DNA from: Ancistrus triradiatus
Taxonomy: Eukaryota > Chordata > Actinopteri > Siluriformes > Loricariidae
Length of the DNA: 64,000 bases
Direction: 5' to 3'
Assembly (NCBI GenBank): GCA_025084515.1
Contig: JAJAGP010000016.1
Coordinates: forward strand, 1,315,877-1,379,876
In this document: positions 34,464-49,300 of the stretch, piece after piece
Position numbering within the stretch: the first letter of the stretch is position 1
Layout: each line of letters opens with the position of its first letter
The notes under the pieces: model-generated
Told to the model about the DNA's origin: nothing
Databases searched by the model: none
Seen by the model: only the letters and a program-made list of their open reading frames with translations
Translations under genes and position numbers: made by a program

Positions 34464-37400
34464 ATGGATGAGGAGGACAGTGCTGATGTGCTGTTCAACG
34501 AGAACAGACCCGCTGCATCTCTTCCCTCTGATGAAGGTACAGTGTGTTTATTTGCGTTGATTATTGATCGAGCCACGTCATCATGTCACCTCTGTATTAG
34601 AAGGTATGCGCTGTGTAATGGCCCGCATTCTGTGAAGCAGGGTCTTAAGTTACTGTAAATATAAAAGGTATTTTCACAAAGAGACTGTGTGCAAATGATG
34701 CGTAAATGTGCTAGAGATAGCCCTGACATTCCCAGTGGAACACTACCATCTACACAGCATCCCTAATGCCACTGCATTTTTAATTTGTGGACATTCACAG
34801 TAATTATAGACAATGCAGTTATGTGCTGTTATGAATCTTTGTCGGGGAAAGAGTAATACTTGATCTGATACTTTTGTTTGACAGAAGCCAAACATGCATT
34901 GATAGACAGTATTACGAACAACACAGAAGCTCAGCCAGATGAAACCGAGACTCAGCGAGCGAATGTGAACCAGTACATGGAAAGCACATTTGGACCGGAG
35001 GAACTTTTGCATAGTTCTGAGAACTGTACCCCCTTTCTTGCGTGTATGTGCTGCAGGAACTGGGAATGATTGTAGTTCTTAGAATGCCAACTTCAAGATG
35101 GGTACTTTTCTCAGTGCATAGGAACCCTGAACGATCTACGTATGGTGATTGGTCCAGACGTTGTGATGCAAGTGTATGTGATTAATTGAGACTCAAGCGC
35201 TTATGTTGAGGGCAACCACCATGTTTAAATATGCTTGTACGACAGTAGCTGTATAAACCACAGGTCTTTGTGCTAAAATGGAAAAACACAGAAATATACC
35301 ATCAGTGAAGTCCAGGCTTTACTGAGCCTATAGGCGATAGAGGAGGTACAACGTGATTTGAAGTTGTTTCACCAGCCGTGTCGCAACTTACATCACTTCA
35401 GCATCACTCCAACGTTCCCACTGGAGGTCCCTAGAGCTGTCGCGCCAAAGTACCTATAGCTATAAGTAAGAGAGAACACTACTTGCAGTATGAAGACGGA
35501 TTTTTATTTCCTCATGTAATTTACTATAATTTTAAAGACTTTGGTCGTTAAAGCGAACGGATGTTGATCAGATGGTCATTAAACAGTGCACACCTGTTCT
35601 TTGCTTATTTTTGATGTAATGTTTAGACCACTCAGAGGAGGATGCAGAAGGTTCAGAAGGAGAAGAAACAGACAGTGAGGAAGATGGTGATGACTCCCTT
35701 GATGGGGAAGATGAAGATGGGGAGGAGGAAGACATGGAAGATGGCTGTGAAGGTTAGGGCATGTTTACCTGTCATTACTTGTGGGCTGTTTCTTGACATG
35801 GTGCAAAACATTGTGTTTATTGAACTTTCTGGGTAATAGACAGTTGTGCCTGTATCGTCCAGTTAGACAGCAATCCAAAATCTAGGAGAATAAACAAGAC
35901 AACAGGGGTTGATAGATGCCGTAAGTTACTACATTTACTTACAGAGGACTTGCTGTTGATCTGCAGCTGCTCAAACTGAACGCAGTTGCACTGACCGGCA
36001 CAGAGTGAAGGAGACGTACAGTATTTAAAATTCCTGCTTGAAAATTGTCATTGCAATTAGAGATGGGTCCAATTTGATACTACATTGGTATCGGGTCTGA
36101 TGTTGATGTCGTTCACTCATCGAGTGTCGGATGGACAGGGCCGATCCTTATTGCATTCCACATCTTACCATGAGAAGGTCACAACTTCAGTCTGAAACTG
36201 AGTGAGCAAATAGTACTAGCATGTTGGTTTTTTGAGTCTGGAAATGCTGAAAAAGCACGACAGCATGTTGTAACATTAAACACAATACCAACAGTAGTAA
36301 AATATTGAAGTTACAAAAAAACCTCCTGTATCGGAATCAACAGTTGTGCACTGGAATCGGAACTGAAAAAAGGTGGATCAGCCCATCACTAATTTTAATA
36401 CGGTTAAAATCCCTTTTCTGAAGCGCTTAGGCAAATCCATGTCTATGGTAGTTAAGTAGCATCTTTATTGGCGAACACGCGGCCGGTCATAATGTGTGCA
36501 CAGAAAAACATTCATGAGTGTGGAACAGTGGAAGGAGCACGGAGATACTATTTAAATGCCATACACTGGCATTTAGTGCCCATTCAAGGGTATGTAGATT
36601 TAGTTGTGCATTGTTCAGAGACATTACATTTACAGCATTTAGCAGACACCCTTATCCAGAGCGACTTACAATTAATACAGCCTTACAATCCAAGCAATTG
36701 TGGGTTAAGGGCCTTGCTCAAGGACCCAACAGTGGCAGCTTGGCAGAGGTGGGATTTGAACCCTGGACCTTTTGGTCCATAGTCTAGTACCTTAACCGCT
36801 AGGCTACCACAGTCCACAAATATTCAGAGCTGAGTCATAATTACAGTTAAACATTTGGACAGAAGTGCTATATTTGCTGGATATATCCAGGCTTTCTTAG
36901 CATTTCTCAAACATTTACAAATATACAAAATCAGTATAATCAGTATCACAGAAATGGATAGAAATGAGTTCAGTGAATCTAGGTTTTATTCTTGTGTACT
37001 CATTTTGTTTTAGTGGCAAAGTTCCTGGGTAGATAGACATGCATGCTCGTGTTGTTTGACCTGTCCTCATACTGTGTGTGTGACAGATGAAGAAAAGGAG
37101 ATGGAGGGAATGGTAGGAAATGCATCAGCTGACCTTGCTGGTTTCAGTTCAGATGAGGATGCAGAGAAATGTCCCATCTGCCTCAACGTGTTCTGCGACC
37201 AGCCGGTAGCCACGCCTGAGAACTGTGCCCACTATTTCTGTGTGGACTGCATTCATGAGTGGGCTAAGGTGAGTACTGTGGGATCAACCTACGTGTAAAG
37301 TTTGTCTGTAGGGAGTTTCTGCTTCATCATCTGATAGTGGTCTAGAAGTAAAAGTCACACTCTTAATACGGGATTTACCTTGGTCTAGGATAGTAGTTAG

Positions 37401-40400
37401 GATTGCTGCTGTCAAACAATTCAAACGTTCAACGTTATGTAAGTGCACATTTCTTAGTGTTAATCCCGACATTTTTGCGTCTTTCTGTTTTACATTTAAT
37501 AAATAGTTTTACTCATGTACATAGCACAACACAACGATACAAGTGCACAGTATATACACCAAGCACATTATTACCACTGACAGGTGAAGTGAATAACTTT
37601 GAGAGTGTGATGGTTTGGGCAGTGGTCTGCTGGGAAACCTTGGGTCGTGGCATGCATGTGGATGTTACTTTGGTATGTCCCACCCACCTGAAAGCATTGT
37701 TGCAGACCAACTGCAGGTGCTCACCAGATTATGATTTTTCAACTTCTGAATTTTTAAATTTGCGATATGCAAGTTCTCCTCGTTCATTTGTTCCAGAAGG
37801 CTTGCTGAGAAACTAAATCGATGAGTACCGGCAGGTTTTTTCTGTAAGGAATAATATCAAATAAGTGAATCTGTTCTAGACCCCCAGAAAATCCACAATG
37901 TATAAGGCATTATATTCTTTAATGGAGTGTGTTGTACAGGTGCTCCCTGATTTACAAAGGGGATACGTTTGGACAAATCCATCATAAGTTAAATGTGTCA
38001 TGAATCAGTGAGTTTAATGTAGTCTGTGCTGTATGATTAACCTACAGATGGCCATCATTAACACAAAGCTTATTTTATAATATAGTGTTGAAAATCTCAT
38101 GTAATTTAGTGAGAAATGGATTGAAAGTGAAAGCAAAACACTTACTCTATTGGTGAACTCCGGGGTGCTAGCATAGCTGCTAATGCTAACTGCAGCCCGT
38201 GTTCTGGGGGATTCCTGTTTCTCTTTTGGTTGGCTGTCAATACTAACGTTTTTAGGACCCATAGAGACTTATTTGCACCAAGAATACTGTACTGTCGATG
38301 TAGAAATAAAGAAAAACTAAATCTTCAAGCAAGCGCTTTTGAGAATCTGAGTCACTGTATACTGAATCGTGAATCGGCTGAGACGAGTCATGCAGCTCGA
38401 CTCGAACAAGCATAAGCAAGTGCGCCGAGTACCGAGCAAACAAGACACATTTTTCTTGTCAAAATGCGTCGAGAACCGAATTCGATGAGTTCTAAGGTGG
38501 TTGAGAACCAAGGTAGCACTGCATATTACTCTCTGTTCATACATTCATCCTATGATGGGTTTATTGGAACGAAATCCCATCGTATATTAAGGAGCACATG
38601 TACACCCCTACGGTATTCCCTCATGGCAGTGGCCTCTTTCAGCAGAATAGTGTGCCGTGCCACCTTCGAAAATGGTTTGAGGAAGGTGACAGAGTTCATG
38701 GTGTTGACTTGGACTCCAAATTTTAAAGATCTCAAGTCAATTAAGCATCTGTGGGACCTGCTGGACGAACACGCCCGATCTATGGAGGTTCTTACCTGAC
38801 TTAAAGGACAACTGTTAACGTTTTGGTATCAGATGTCATTGCGCTCCAGAGGGCTGGGTTAGTCAGAGATGACCTTCGCAATGTTATGCTGCTTGTTTTA
38901 ATGTTATGGCTGGTTGATGTGAGCTACAACAATGCATTTATTTATTTTTTTACTTTTTTATTGTTCATTGAGATCTGATGGAAGGCTGCTGAGGCACCTT
39001 TTATTGCAAATATTGATGTTATGTATATATTTTAGTGTATATATTTTAACACCCATAGTTAGAGAGTGATGCTTCTTGTGTTTTGGCACTAGAAAGTGAA
39101 CTCTTGTCCTGTGGACCGGATAGTTTTCAGTAACATCCTCCTGAGAACGGGCTTTGGTGGAGAAGTAAAGAAAACAGTAAGTCACTGTCTCTCTGACTAT
39201 CCGTTGATGTCTCTGTTTTCTAATCCCAAATGATGAACCAGTCCTGACAGTGCTGTCTATCTGTCCCTTGTATGTACTTTCAGATTGCAGTTAAGAAGCC
39301 AGTGGACCTTCAACAAGAACAGGAGGTGGATACACTTCTGGAGGACACCCACTGCGAGGCGTGTGGTGGATCAGACCGAGAAGATCGCATGCTGCTATGT
39401 GATGGCTGTGATGCCGGGTGAGGCGCTTGTGCTGAACTTTTGTCTAAAGATACTCAGAGAAGACAGGGGAATATTTTAATGTAGGATGTTGGAAAAACTC
39501 TTTCTGAGTCTCTGATTTACAATCAGAAATGTCTCACAACCCCCCCCCCCAAAAATTCATATAATAACCAATGGATGTAATGGATTTCAGCAGGGGTTTT
39601 GTCACAGATCTTTCTGAACTTTTTTTTTTATTTTCTTGTTAAAGGTACCATATGGAGTGTTTAACACCTCCCTTGGATGCCGTTCCTGTTGAGGAGTGGT
39701 TTTGCCCACAGTGTGCCCCATCCAACAGCCACACAAGTAATAAACCATATATTACCAAAAAAAACTAAAAATCCAATTTTATTTATCTCATTTAGCAGAT
39801 GCCCTTATCCACAGTGACATCTAGAAGTGATGTGTATTCTTCTTAGTAGACCTGAGGATTACCTCATTGTAGTAAACATAGCCAGCACCATTCAGATAAA
39901 ACCCTGTTAGGAGCTGATCTAGGTAAAGCTGCAAAGTAATGAAGGAAAGGAACAATGTAATGAGTTCAGTATCAGTCTTTACCTCTTTGGTCGCCGTTTG
40001 AAGACTTCTGCCACGTGGGTGCCAGTAAGGAGGAGAGTAATCATGCTTGTGATCCTTTGACTTTGGGTGATGGCTCCAGTCTAGCATTGCTCAAGTATGG
40101 GGGTACGAGTTCTAGAATCAGGTTTGATTAAGTTGAAGACTTTCACACACAAGGCTTGACCTGTACTGCATATGGTACTTGTATTAGGAATGGATTTTGG
40201 GACTGTGGTAGTCTAGCGGGTAAGGTACTGGACTATGGACCAGGGTTCAAATCCCACCTCTGCCAAGCTGCCACTGTTGGGTCCTTGAGCAAGACCCTTA
40301 ACCCACAATTGCTTGGATTGTAAGACTGTATCAATTGTAAGCCGCTCTGGATATGGGCGTCTGCTAAATGCTGTAAATGTAGTAAATAAAAAAACAATGT

Positions 40401-43312
40401 AAATTATTGACAGGTTTCAGATTATAGTCAAAGCTATTGATGGTTTTCAGTAAACCAGATAACGACATCTGACTTATTGCAAACTGATCTGGTCAGTATA
40501 TGTATTGCATTTCATTTGTTATCTATTTTATCTGCTAGGGCTGTTAGACAATTCAAATATTTTATCCTGTTAATCAGAACAGTTTTTATTGAGTTATTTG
40601 CTATTGATTGCATTTTTTTTGCTTGCTTCAATGTGGCCTTCAAGACAGTTATTTTTAATAATTCACCTTTATCAGCTCATGTCATCAGGTTGTTTGCTGT
40701 GCCACAGTCTTTTATATCTTTGACGGAGGACTTCCAGGGTGTTATGCAAACTGCTGTCTTGTGCAATGTGCAGGAGTGTGTTGGTGATTCCGCTGTCGCA
40801 CTTCTGTGAAGAAACCGTATAAGAAAGTGTCTGAATTCTATATAATGTGCTGTAACTAGTTTTTAGTATGTAGGGAATACAGAATAGGGGACCCCTTTGG
40901 TACAGCCCATAACGAGTCCTTCACAGGGTCACCGTCACAGTGTTATTGTGTTAACTTTGAAGGGCCCTATTTTGTGTACTAACATGTGCAGCTCTCAAGC
41001 ACGAGCTGTTGTTGGCTGCTCATCTAAGTCTTTCTTTGATTTTTGGATCAGATAGAGTCAGCTTGAACAAAAGTGTAGTCTTTAAGGATGAGTATTTTCG
41101 GCTAAAGCTAGTCTGAGATTTCCGTGGTACAATTTCAGCAGTCTTTAAGATTATTACAAATACAAGTATGAGATGATTCCCCTAAAATCTTGGGCAAACT
41201 GTGTGGCAGTCTGTGGTATATCATGTTCTCCGTATCTGATTATCGTATGAAGTGGTTTTTAGATCTGCGATTTAAAGAAAATACCTTATTAAAGGTAAGT
41301 TAAAAGTTATGCATCTAAATAGCGTTTGCTTGCCAGTCACGTCCGAATGACAGAAAACTGGTACGAGGGAACCCTTGAGACACCTGCTGACAGGAAAGAG
41401 AATCGTAGGCTTGAAAGACAGAAGACATGGTAGCGTTTCCCTTGCTTTCGGTAATTGTTTCAAATTGTATAAAGATACAGAGCTGAGAATTACTGTATTG
41501 TACAGTGCAGTACTTTACTAAATGCTTTCATATTGTTTAATTAATAAGCTGCTATGGTAATGTCCGTTCATTGTCCTGTTTCACAGATGTTAAGCGGTGC
41601 ATACCTGTAACTTGGAAGTATAATGAATCTGATATTCCTTTCCTGCTGCATCCCCATATGCATTGTTGTTATACAACTGGATGGACCTCCTATTGGAGGC
41701 TTTTAGATGAACCTCATAGCAGCAGTCACACTAAGATTTCTGATCTTTGGTCACTGTAGCACTCAGTTGCTTTTTAGGACCGCCGATCTTAACTCATGGC
41801 CATAAATCAAACAGTCTAAAGCAGGCTGAAGTGACTGTTACACAGTTGACAGTCTGAATTTTATGACAAGTCCTTTGTTGAGGTTTGTTGGTTGTTTTCA
41901 TTGCTACTGCGGTAGCGCATTCGTACTATACTTGATGAGAAGTCCGATTTTCACTCTCGTCTAGGCCCGTTGCTGTTACTAATCTGCCTGTTTGCAACTA
42001 ATCAGTGTTAAAACTAGACGTTTTTGCAGTAATCGGATTCTTTTCTGCAACAAAACACCTTCCTAATGTTAGCACAGATCCACTGTAAGGTCTTTTCTTT
42101 CAGCTTCGGGGGGAAGTGAGGACGAGAGCAGTGTTCTTCCTACCACCAGCCGCCCTCAGCCCAGACTGTCCAGACCAGGGCGAGCCATCGCGCGTACGCA
42201 GCACAGCGAGAGGGTCCGCGCCAGTGTCAACAGACACCGCATCATGCAGGCACGCACGGCTGCACAGGTTTCCGTGATGCTTACACTTTGCTCTCCTAAC
42301 ATTCTAGAGCTGTTAGGGTTCAGAGGAGAACTGCTGGCTGTGTCCTCAACCCACTGGAACTGTTTACTAAATGTGTGATGGTGCTCAATTTTAATAACAG
42401 CACACAATAAATGACCAACTTATAACCTGGATTGGCGTTTGACTGAAGTGCTGTAGTTTATGAATGCCTGATGCAGAATCTGGACGTCTGACACTCCAGA
42501 TCTTCCAGATGTATGTGTCCTCAAGTATGTGGACACCCCTTTTAGTAGTAGATTTTACACCGAACCTCTTAGGTGTGTCTGGCTGTTTAAGCCATGTCCA
42601 CTACTAACAAGTTGGGTGTCAGCTGAATTGAATTGAATTGCTGTCCACATACTTTTGACCACAGTGTGTAGGTTGGTACACCTGCTGGCCACATGAGTAA
42701 CTGCTTTTTTCATTAGGTTGCTCCCCAGAACCTGATGCAGCCTACCTGGCTGGATGAGACCATTAATGCTGTACTAGCTAGAATTAACACGGGCGGTTAC
42801 CAGAGGGACTTCATTACCCGGCCACAACCCCGCAAGAGACGTCGGACAGGTGGCTAACACGTTTCTTAGTACTCTGCTTAACCAGAATGCAACCATTTGT
42901 AGTTTTTGCTTTGCTAAACCTGTGACCAGCATCATTAATATCCTGCATTCATTTTACTCTGAATCTGTTGTTTAAAAAGTTAGAAGAAGGAAATCCAGAA
43001 AACAAGGGAAAGCTGCTGGGTCCAAAACTACAACCAAGAAAGTAAAGACACGGAAGCGCAAAGCGAGAAGGACGAAATCCAGACGAAAAGTGGTAGGTTG
43101 TAACCACTTTACATGAACCACACTGTCTCTGAAGAAATGTTCAGCAGTTAGTAAAATGTTCAGTAGATTAATGTGCACTAGGCTAAAAGGATAAAAGAGG
43201 TTCTAGTATTAACGGAGCTGCTTCTGTGTGTTAAACTGTGAGGGAGAACATGGTGCTTAACATTAGGTATTCATGCTCTAAGATCCACAGTCATACAGAT
43301 AAACATACAGTC

Positions 43313-43360
<48 letters not shown>

Positions 43361-46300
43361 CTATAACGAATTGTAAATTGATATTTCTGCTGAAAATGTC
43401 AGATGACTTACATGATTCGGGCAAAAATCAGATTTCTACTTTGCAGCCAGCTAGTAATGTTTCAAAGATGTCATGTAAACTTCAAACTTTAATATTTAAA
43501 TAATGAAAATATCAATTCCTTCAAGTATATACTGCATTCCAGAGTATTCCTCAAGGTGTTAGGTGAGAAAAAACCCACCGGCCAATGGAAAAAAAGTCCA
43601 AATAAAGCCTTGTCTTTAGAATAAGTGGATCTGGCAAACGTGTTGGTTATGCTTGAGAAAACCTTCTGAAATCAGGTGACTGGTATACATGCTATGAGAA
43701 ATCTGGTTACTGGAGTAAAACCCAGCTCTCTGTTTCAGATTTCTTAATGTGATTTCTGGATCAGAGTATAGAGGTTACGTGATCGCTTGAATAGTCACTG
43801 CAGAAATCCGAGTATGAGCGGATTATTAAGTGCATGGCAACGCACTCGCTCAGTTTTCATTCGTTTATGCATTCAGGTAATTTATTGTGGCTTTTGAAGA
43901 GATTCTTTTAAATCAATAAACTGTGCCGTCATGGTGGCACAAGCACAAGTTAGGGCAGCCACCCTGCAGTTCCAGAGATCCCTGGATTCCCACCTTGGAC
44001 TCCCTGCGTGATGAGTTTTGTCCTCTGTGTCAGTGTGGAATTACTCTGGATATTCCGGTTTCCTTGCACAGTCCCAAAAACATGCGTTAGGTTAATTGGT
44101 CACTCTGAATGGACCCGGTATGAATGTGTCTGACTAGTATCGATGTGACCGTGCTCCTACTGTGAATAGGTACTGATGCTGAGGTGACATTCAATAAAAC
44201 AAGTAAAAAAATGGATAAACTGCTGCGATGTTTCTTCCCAGGTGGCGAAAAAGGATATCACAACTCGGGGCCGTATTGCGCAAAATCTCTGCCTCAAGAA
44301 ACCCAGCCGCGGCTCTTCCATCCCCTCTGTGTACCGCCCCTATGAGCAATCGCTGAGCAGCATGAGAGCGGAAATTGGAGCAGCCTCCCTCTCCATTTAT
44401 GGAGACCCTGCTGTTTTTAGCTCCAGCGAGTGAGTTTTCATTCACAATATCAAAATGATTTCCCAAACTAGAACTGATTCTATCTACATTCTCATTCAGA
44501 CAGTTTTATGAATATATTGTGCCAGTTCTGCCTTCATATGCTGGAAAAAGTGTGACTCTCTCTTTCAGTGATGAAAGGACAGAGCAGCCTCCTGGTCCAT
44601 CCTCACTGCTGGAGGCTAAGTTCCGGGGCTTGTCTCGCTCTGCACTGCGCTCCCACCAGCCTGTGGCTAGACCCATAACTGCTGCTGGCATGTCCAGGTA
44701 ACCAGCCACGCACATTTGCCTGTGTTTTTTCCCCACTCATCCTGTTTTAGTAAGTCTTCAGTGTGTGTCTGACTGATTTGTATCCCCTGTTGATGCATGT
44801 CTGGTTAGCAGGCAAGGGCACGGTATTCCTCAGGTGGAGGAGGTTGCTGAGGCTGCACCAGTCCCAGACCTGCTGGGCAGCATCCTCAGTGGTCAGACCT
44901 TACTGCTTATGGACAGCTCTGATGTCATTATCAACAGAGATGGCTCCCTCAAACCCACCAAACCTGGTACGTTTCCAAAATATGAGCCACACTTACATCA
45001 CAACTGCGTAGTTATCTAATGAAATAAAAGGGATTGGACAACAACATTTTTTAAATTTAACCTAGGATGAAAACAAAAGGTTTGTTTTTTTTATTTGCCT
45101 TGTTGCCATGGTCAAGTTGTGATTTATATTGACCTGATCAATTGAGAAGTGAATGTTTTATCTCTGATTTTCAGTGTGATTAGTTTGGATTATTGTAGAA
45201 ATCATTTTTGTCACCTGCACTTCTGAGTAAAAAATACCCAACTCACAAATTACAAATACTCCACGCGAACAGTGATTAACAGATCACTCTGGAGATTGTT
45301 GATGTGATGTCATGCATATAAATATAAGTACAGTAACTAAGTGCTATCTGAAACTGATAATGACAGTAAACTAGGGGTGTAACGATTCACTCTGCTCACG
45401 ATTCGATTCACATTTAGGTTTAAAATTTTAAACAAAATGCCCTGACTGAATCGGTCTTATTCTGTTTTTGTGTAGAATTGCACTGTTCTGGAGCAGCAAT
45501 CCTAATTTCATTGTATAATATACAATAATAATAATAAGCATTATTTATATAGCACTTTTTCAAACAACGTTTTACAAAGTGCTTTACATGAGCAGAAGTA
45601 AAAACAAATTCACAGAAGAGCAATAGTTAAAAACAAAAGAATACATAAAAGAAGAGCAAAAAAATAGAATGAAATAAAATAGAAATATAAAAAAATGGAG
45701 TTAAAATCTAAACAGATAAAACATTAGTAAAAAGCCAACCCAAACATGTGTGTCTATGACGATGAAGGCATTATCTTATCTTACTGTAGCTTCACCACAT
45801 ATTACATAACCTGGGGAAAACATTCTTTTTTTTTATTTCTCAAGAATAACAATTCAAAATAATGTGTTCTTTTCTTGCATAAAAATTATTTAACATAATT
45901 ATTTAACATAATTTCATATAATAATTTAAACAAAAAGCAACTGTAGCTTCTTCTAAACTACGGATTCTGAGAACGGGCTGCACCATCTGGTGTTGAAAAA
46001 TGGAATTGCGTTGGACATCGTCCCATTTTTGCATTCGCAATGAAAAAGATTTATTTGTTTTCTGCGTTCGTAGTCCGTTATTAAACATCACTAATGGCGC
46101 AGCAGTTAAGGTACTGGATTATTGACCAGAACGTCCAGGGTTCAAATCCCACCTCTGCTAGTCTGCCACTGTTGGGTCCTTGAGCAAGGCTCTTAACCCA
46201 CAACTGGTTGGACTGTAAGACTGTATTATGATAAGGGTGTCTGCTAAATGACTACATGTAAATCTAGGGTTAGGACTGCTTGGCCCAGCAGACATTAGGA

Positions 46301-49300
46301 GTATCACTCAGTAGGCAGTAGTTTTAATTTAATTCAGAGTTTAATCTATGGCTCAGCTGCTGGAATGCTGTATCAGTGCCTCATAGTTTCTTATTTTTTG
46401 TTTTTCAGTGTGTTTGCCTTCTTCAAGGAGCAGCTCTGCAAGCTCTGCTTCAGAAATTGCAGCTTCCACAGGAACAGGACTCGTCCAGTCCAGCAGAGAG
46501 ATTGCACCTTTCTCTCGCCCATTATCAAGCTCATCACACAGCTCTGTTCAGCCATATCCTGATGCATTGATACCTGCACCAGTCTGCCCACTGGCTTCTC
46601 GTACACCGTCGTCCATTAATGGACATTTGCCTAATCGTCTTCTGCAGAAGCAGGTGGCTTCACAATTTGCTGGAAATGGACACAGCCAGCAGGGCAGCAG
46701 TGGGTTCAGAGACCAGCACCCAGCAAGGGTTACAAATGGAACTCCTGACTCTTATACAGGTGGAAGGGGAACTACGTTACCCCAAGCCCCTGCAAAAAAG
46801 CCTCTGCCCAAGCCTGTTTGGGTAGATGTGTCTGCATTGCCAAAAATACCAAAGATCAAAAAAGAAAGCAGTTCTTTGGGACATACAAGCACTGGAAGTA
46901 ACAGTAACAACTTACCCGACTCTTCCATGACAAGTTTAGCAGGAGACAAAGGCCGGCAGCATTCTGTCGACCAGCAGGGAACAAGTACAAGTCGATCGGA
47001 CAGGACAATAGACAACCAGAGGCAGAGAGTGGACAAAGCTGGGTCATCTTCCTCTTTTTCAAACTCTTTTTCTAGTTCATCGTTGTCTACTAGTGTAGCA
47101 TCAAATCCACAGCCGTCCTCGTCTTCCGCTATCAGTTTTCGCATCAGCGGCGGTCGAAACCCGTGGCATGCTCGGCGACTTTCTGCACCCGAGCCATCTC
47201 TGCCTGTGAAGGATGAGGAATCTGAAAAGAAAAACAAGAAAACCAGACAAATGTTGCTCTTGTCTCATTGCCAGGCTAAAAAAAACCCTGTGAAGAGTGA
47301 GGTCTATGATCCCTTTGATCCAACAGGTTCTGATTCCTCAGATTGTACAGATGAGGAAGAGAAAGGCAACCCTGAAGTGAACATTCGTAGCACTGGGCCC
47401 ACGCTACCAACTGTGGGACAAAATGTAGGTGCTGAACCACGGATTAAAAGAGAGCCTATGGAGTCGGGTTCACCTGCGAAGGAAGAAAGTCATGGAATGA
47501 GTGAGGAAGTCAAAAAGGAGCCGACATCTCCCAAGAACGACTTGTGGTCTCATCAGTTAAACATCAGACAAACACGCATTCAGTCAGAAAGTCTTAACAC
47601 TGGGTTGGCGTCTGGTGTGAAACCTGTGATCTCTGATGAAGAGTGCAGCAGAACTCCTGAAAGCCCTTTCATCACAAACGTGGGGCATTCCAGGTCAAGC
47701 TCGTCCTCCAGTCACCACAGTACCAAGGATGTCAAGATGGAGGTGAAGACTGAACCAGATGTCGGACCATCTCCTGGAGATTCTGAGCCTTTAGCTCAGG
47801 TTCCAAAGGGAAATGGATTTATTTCCGAATCGTCATCGGTAGCAGGCAGCTCTGATGCAAGTGACAAGAGCAAGGAGAGAGAAATCAGATCACCTTGCTT
47901 CCAATCAGTGTCTTCTTCCCAGAGCCCTCCCTCCAAATCCTCTGAACACTCTCATAAAAAGAAGAAGCACTCACGGTCACAGGACAGACCACGGTCACGT
48001 TCTAGATCTCCAGTCCACAGACAGTCGCGCTCAAAACATAATGAGCGCAGGCGGTCTCAAGACCGGGAGCGCCCACGAGAAAAGGGGCGATGTCGAGACG
48101 GTGTTCGCTCACGAGACGGGGAACACTCTCGAACCCGGGGTCGTTCACGAGACCGGGGACACTCAAGCAGCCAGAGGCGCTCTACTCGATCCAGCAGCAG
48201 AGAGAGTTCAAGGGAAAGGACACACAACCGTGAAAGGCATGAACCGTACAGTAGCAGGGAGCGAGAACAGCAGAAAGTGTGCAAAAAGAAAAGAAACTCC
48301 AGCTCAAACTCAAGGTCCAGGTCCAGAGAGAGGAGGAGGGAGCAGCCTTTTTCACATCAGTCTTCCTCGAGATCCAGGGATGAAGACGTCAAAAAATCCA
48401 AAAGGAAGAGGTCAACTTCAAGAGATCGTAGAAAGACTGAGGATGTTCCGCACAAAAAAAGGAGCCCTGAAAAGACTCCAACTTCAGTTGAAGCTTTACT
48501 GGCCAGTTTGTCTCCAGTTACCTGTGCTGCCATGGACACTGAACAAACGACTGATGCTGAATCGCCCAGCTTGCCTGTAGAGCCAAAGCCAGAGAACACG
48601 GAGGCAGAACCTCTCCACGCACCATGCGCTGTGAAACCGGAACCTGTGGACGCTATAGATGATGTCAGTGTTGAGTACTTAATTGACAACTTGGATTTCA
48701 TTAAGAAGGAGATGAAAAGTGAATCAGGCACTGAGCAAGCAGTTACTGTAGAGCCCAAGCCTAGTATGGGTGGGGAGCCAACAGCTGTTAAGCAAGATTC
48801 TGCATCAGCCGTGGCAGGCACCAAGGCGCCATCACAGGGTAAACGAGTTACCTGGAACATACAAGAACCAGAAGTCCCACAGGCAGAAAGAATGAGCAGT
48901 AAGTATATTCCTTCGGCAGCTAGATTCAACAGTGGTAGGAGCAGAGGAGTCCAGAGCCTTACCCAATGAGCTCAGATGATTTTTGAGGAAGTTAATCCAG
49001 CTTTTTTCCTTGTTGCAAATTACAAAACTCAAATCACAGATATGACACCAAACAATTTTTGTTTAGTAGTGTCATACCTTGTACAAATTATATCGCAATA
49101 TTTTAATGGATTACATTTTTTTTTCCAGATCGAGTAGAGGAAAAAATATTAAATTGCTCAATGTTGAGGAAAATTTATGGAATCAGCAGCAGCAACAACA
49201 AAATTGCTATTAGTTTATGTATTAGTTCATTAATTAGATACGTATATAGCACAATACTAATGGGGGAGTAGGAACACTAATGAGGGAGAAGGGATCTATT

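Noticed and set aside
34885..35069. Open frame after a good acceptor (CAG at about 34882-34884), a possible extra PHRF1 exon encoding EAKHALIDSITNNTEAQPDE...
   Set aside because: No acceptable donor keeps the phase, and joining 34536 directly to 35627 gives an in-frame acidic sequence like human PHRF1. An alternative exon is possible but unsupported.
40477..40809. 110-codon open frame in a PHRF1 intron
   Set aside because: No domain, no splice-site support, and AT-rich composition like the surrounding intron.
47855..48580. 241-codon alternative plus-strand frame inside the PHRF1 giant exon
   Set aside because: A by-product of the RS-rich codons. It has no start context and no recognisable protein.
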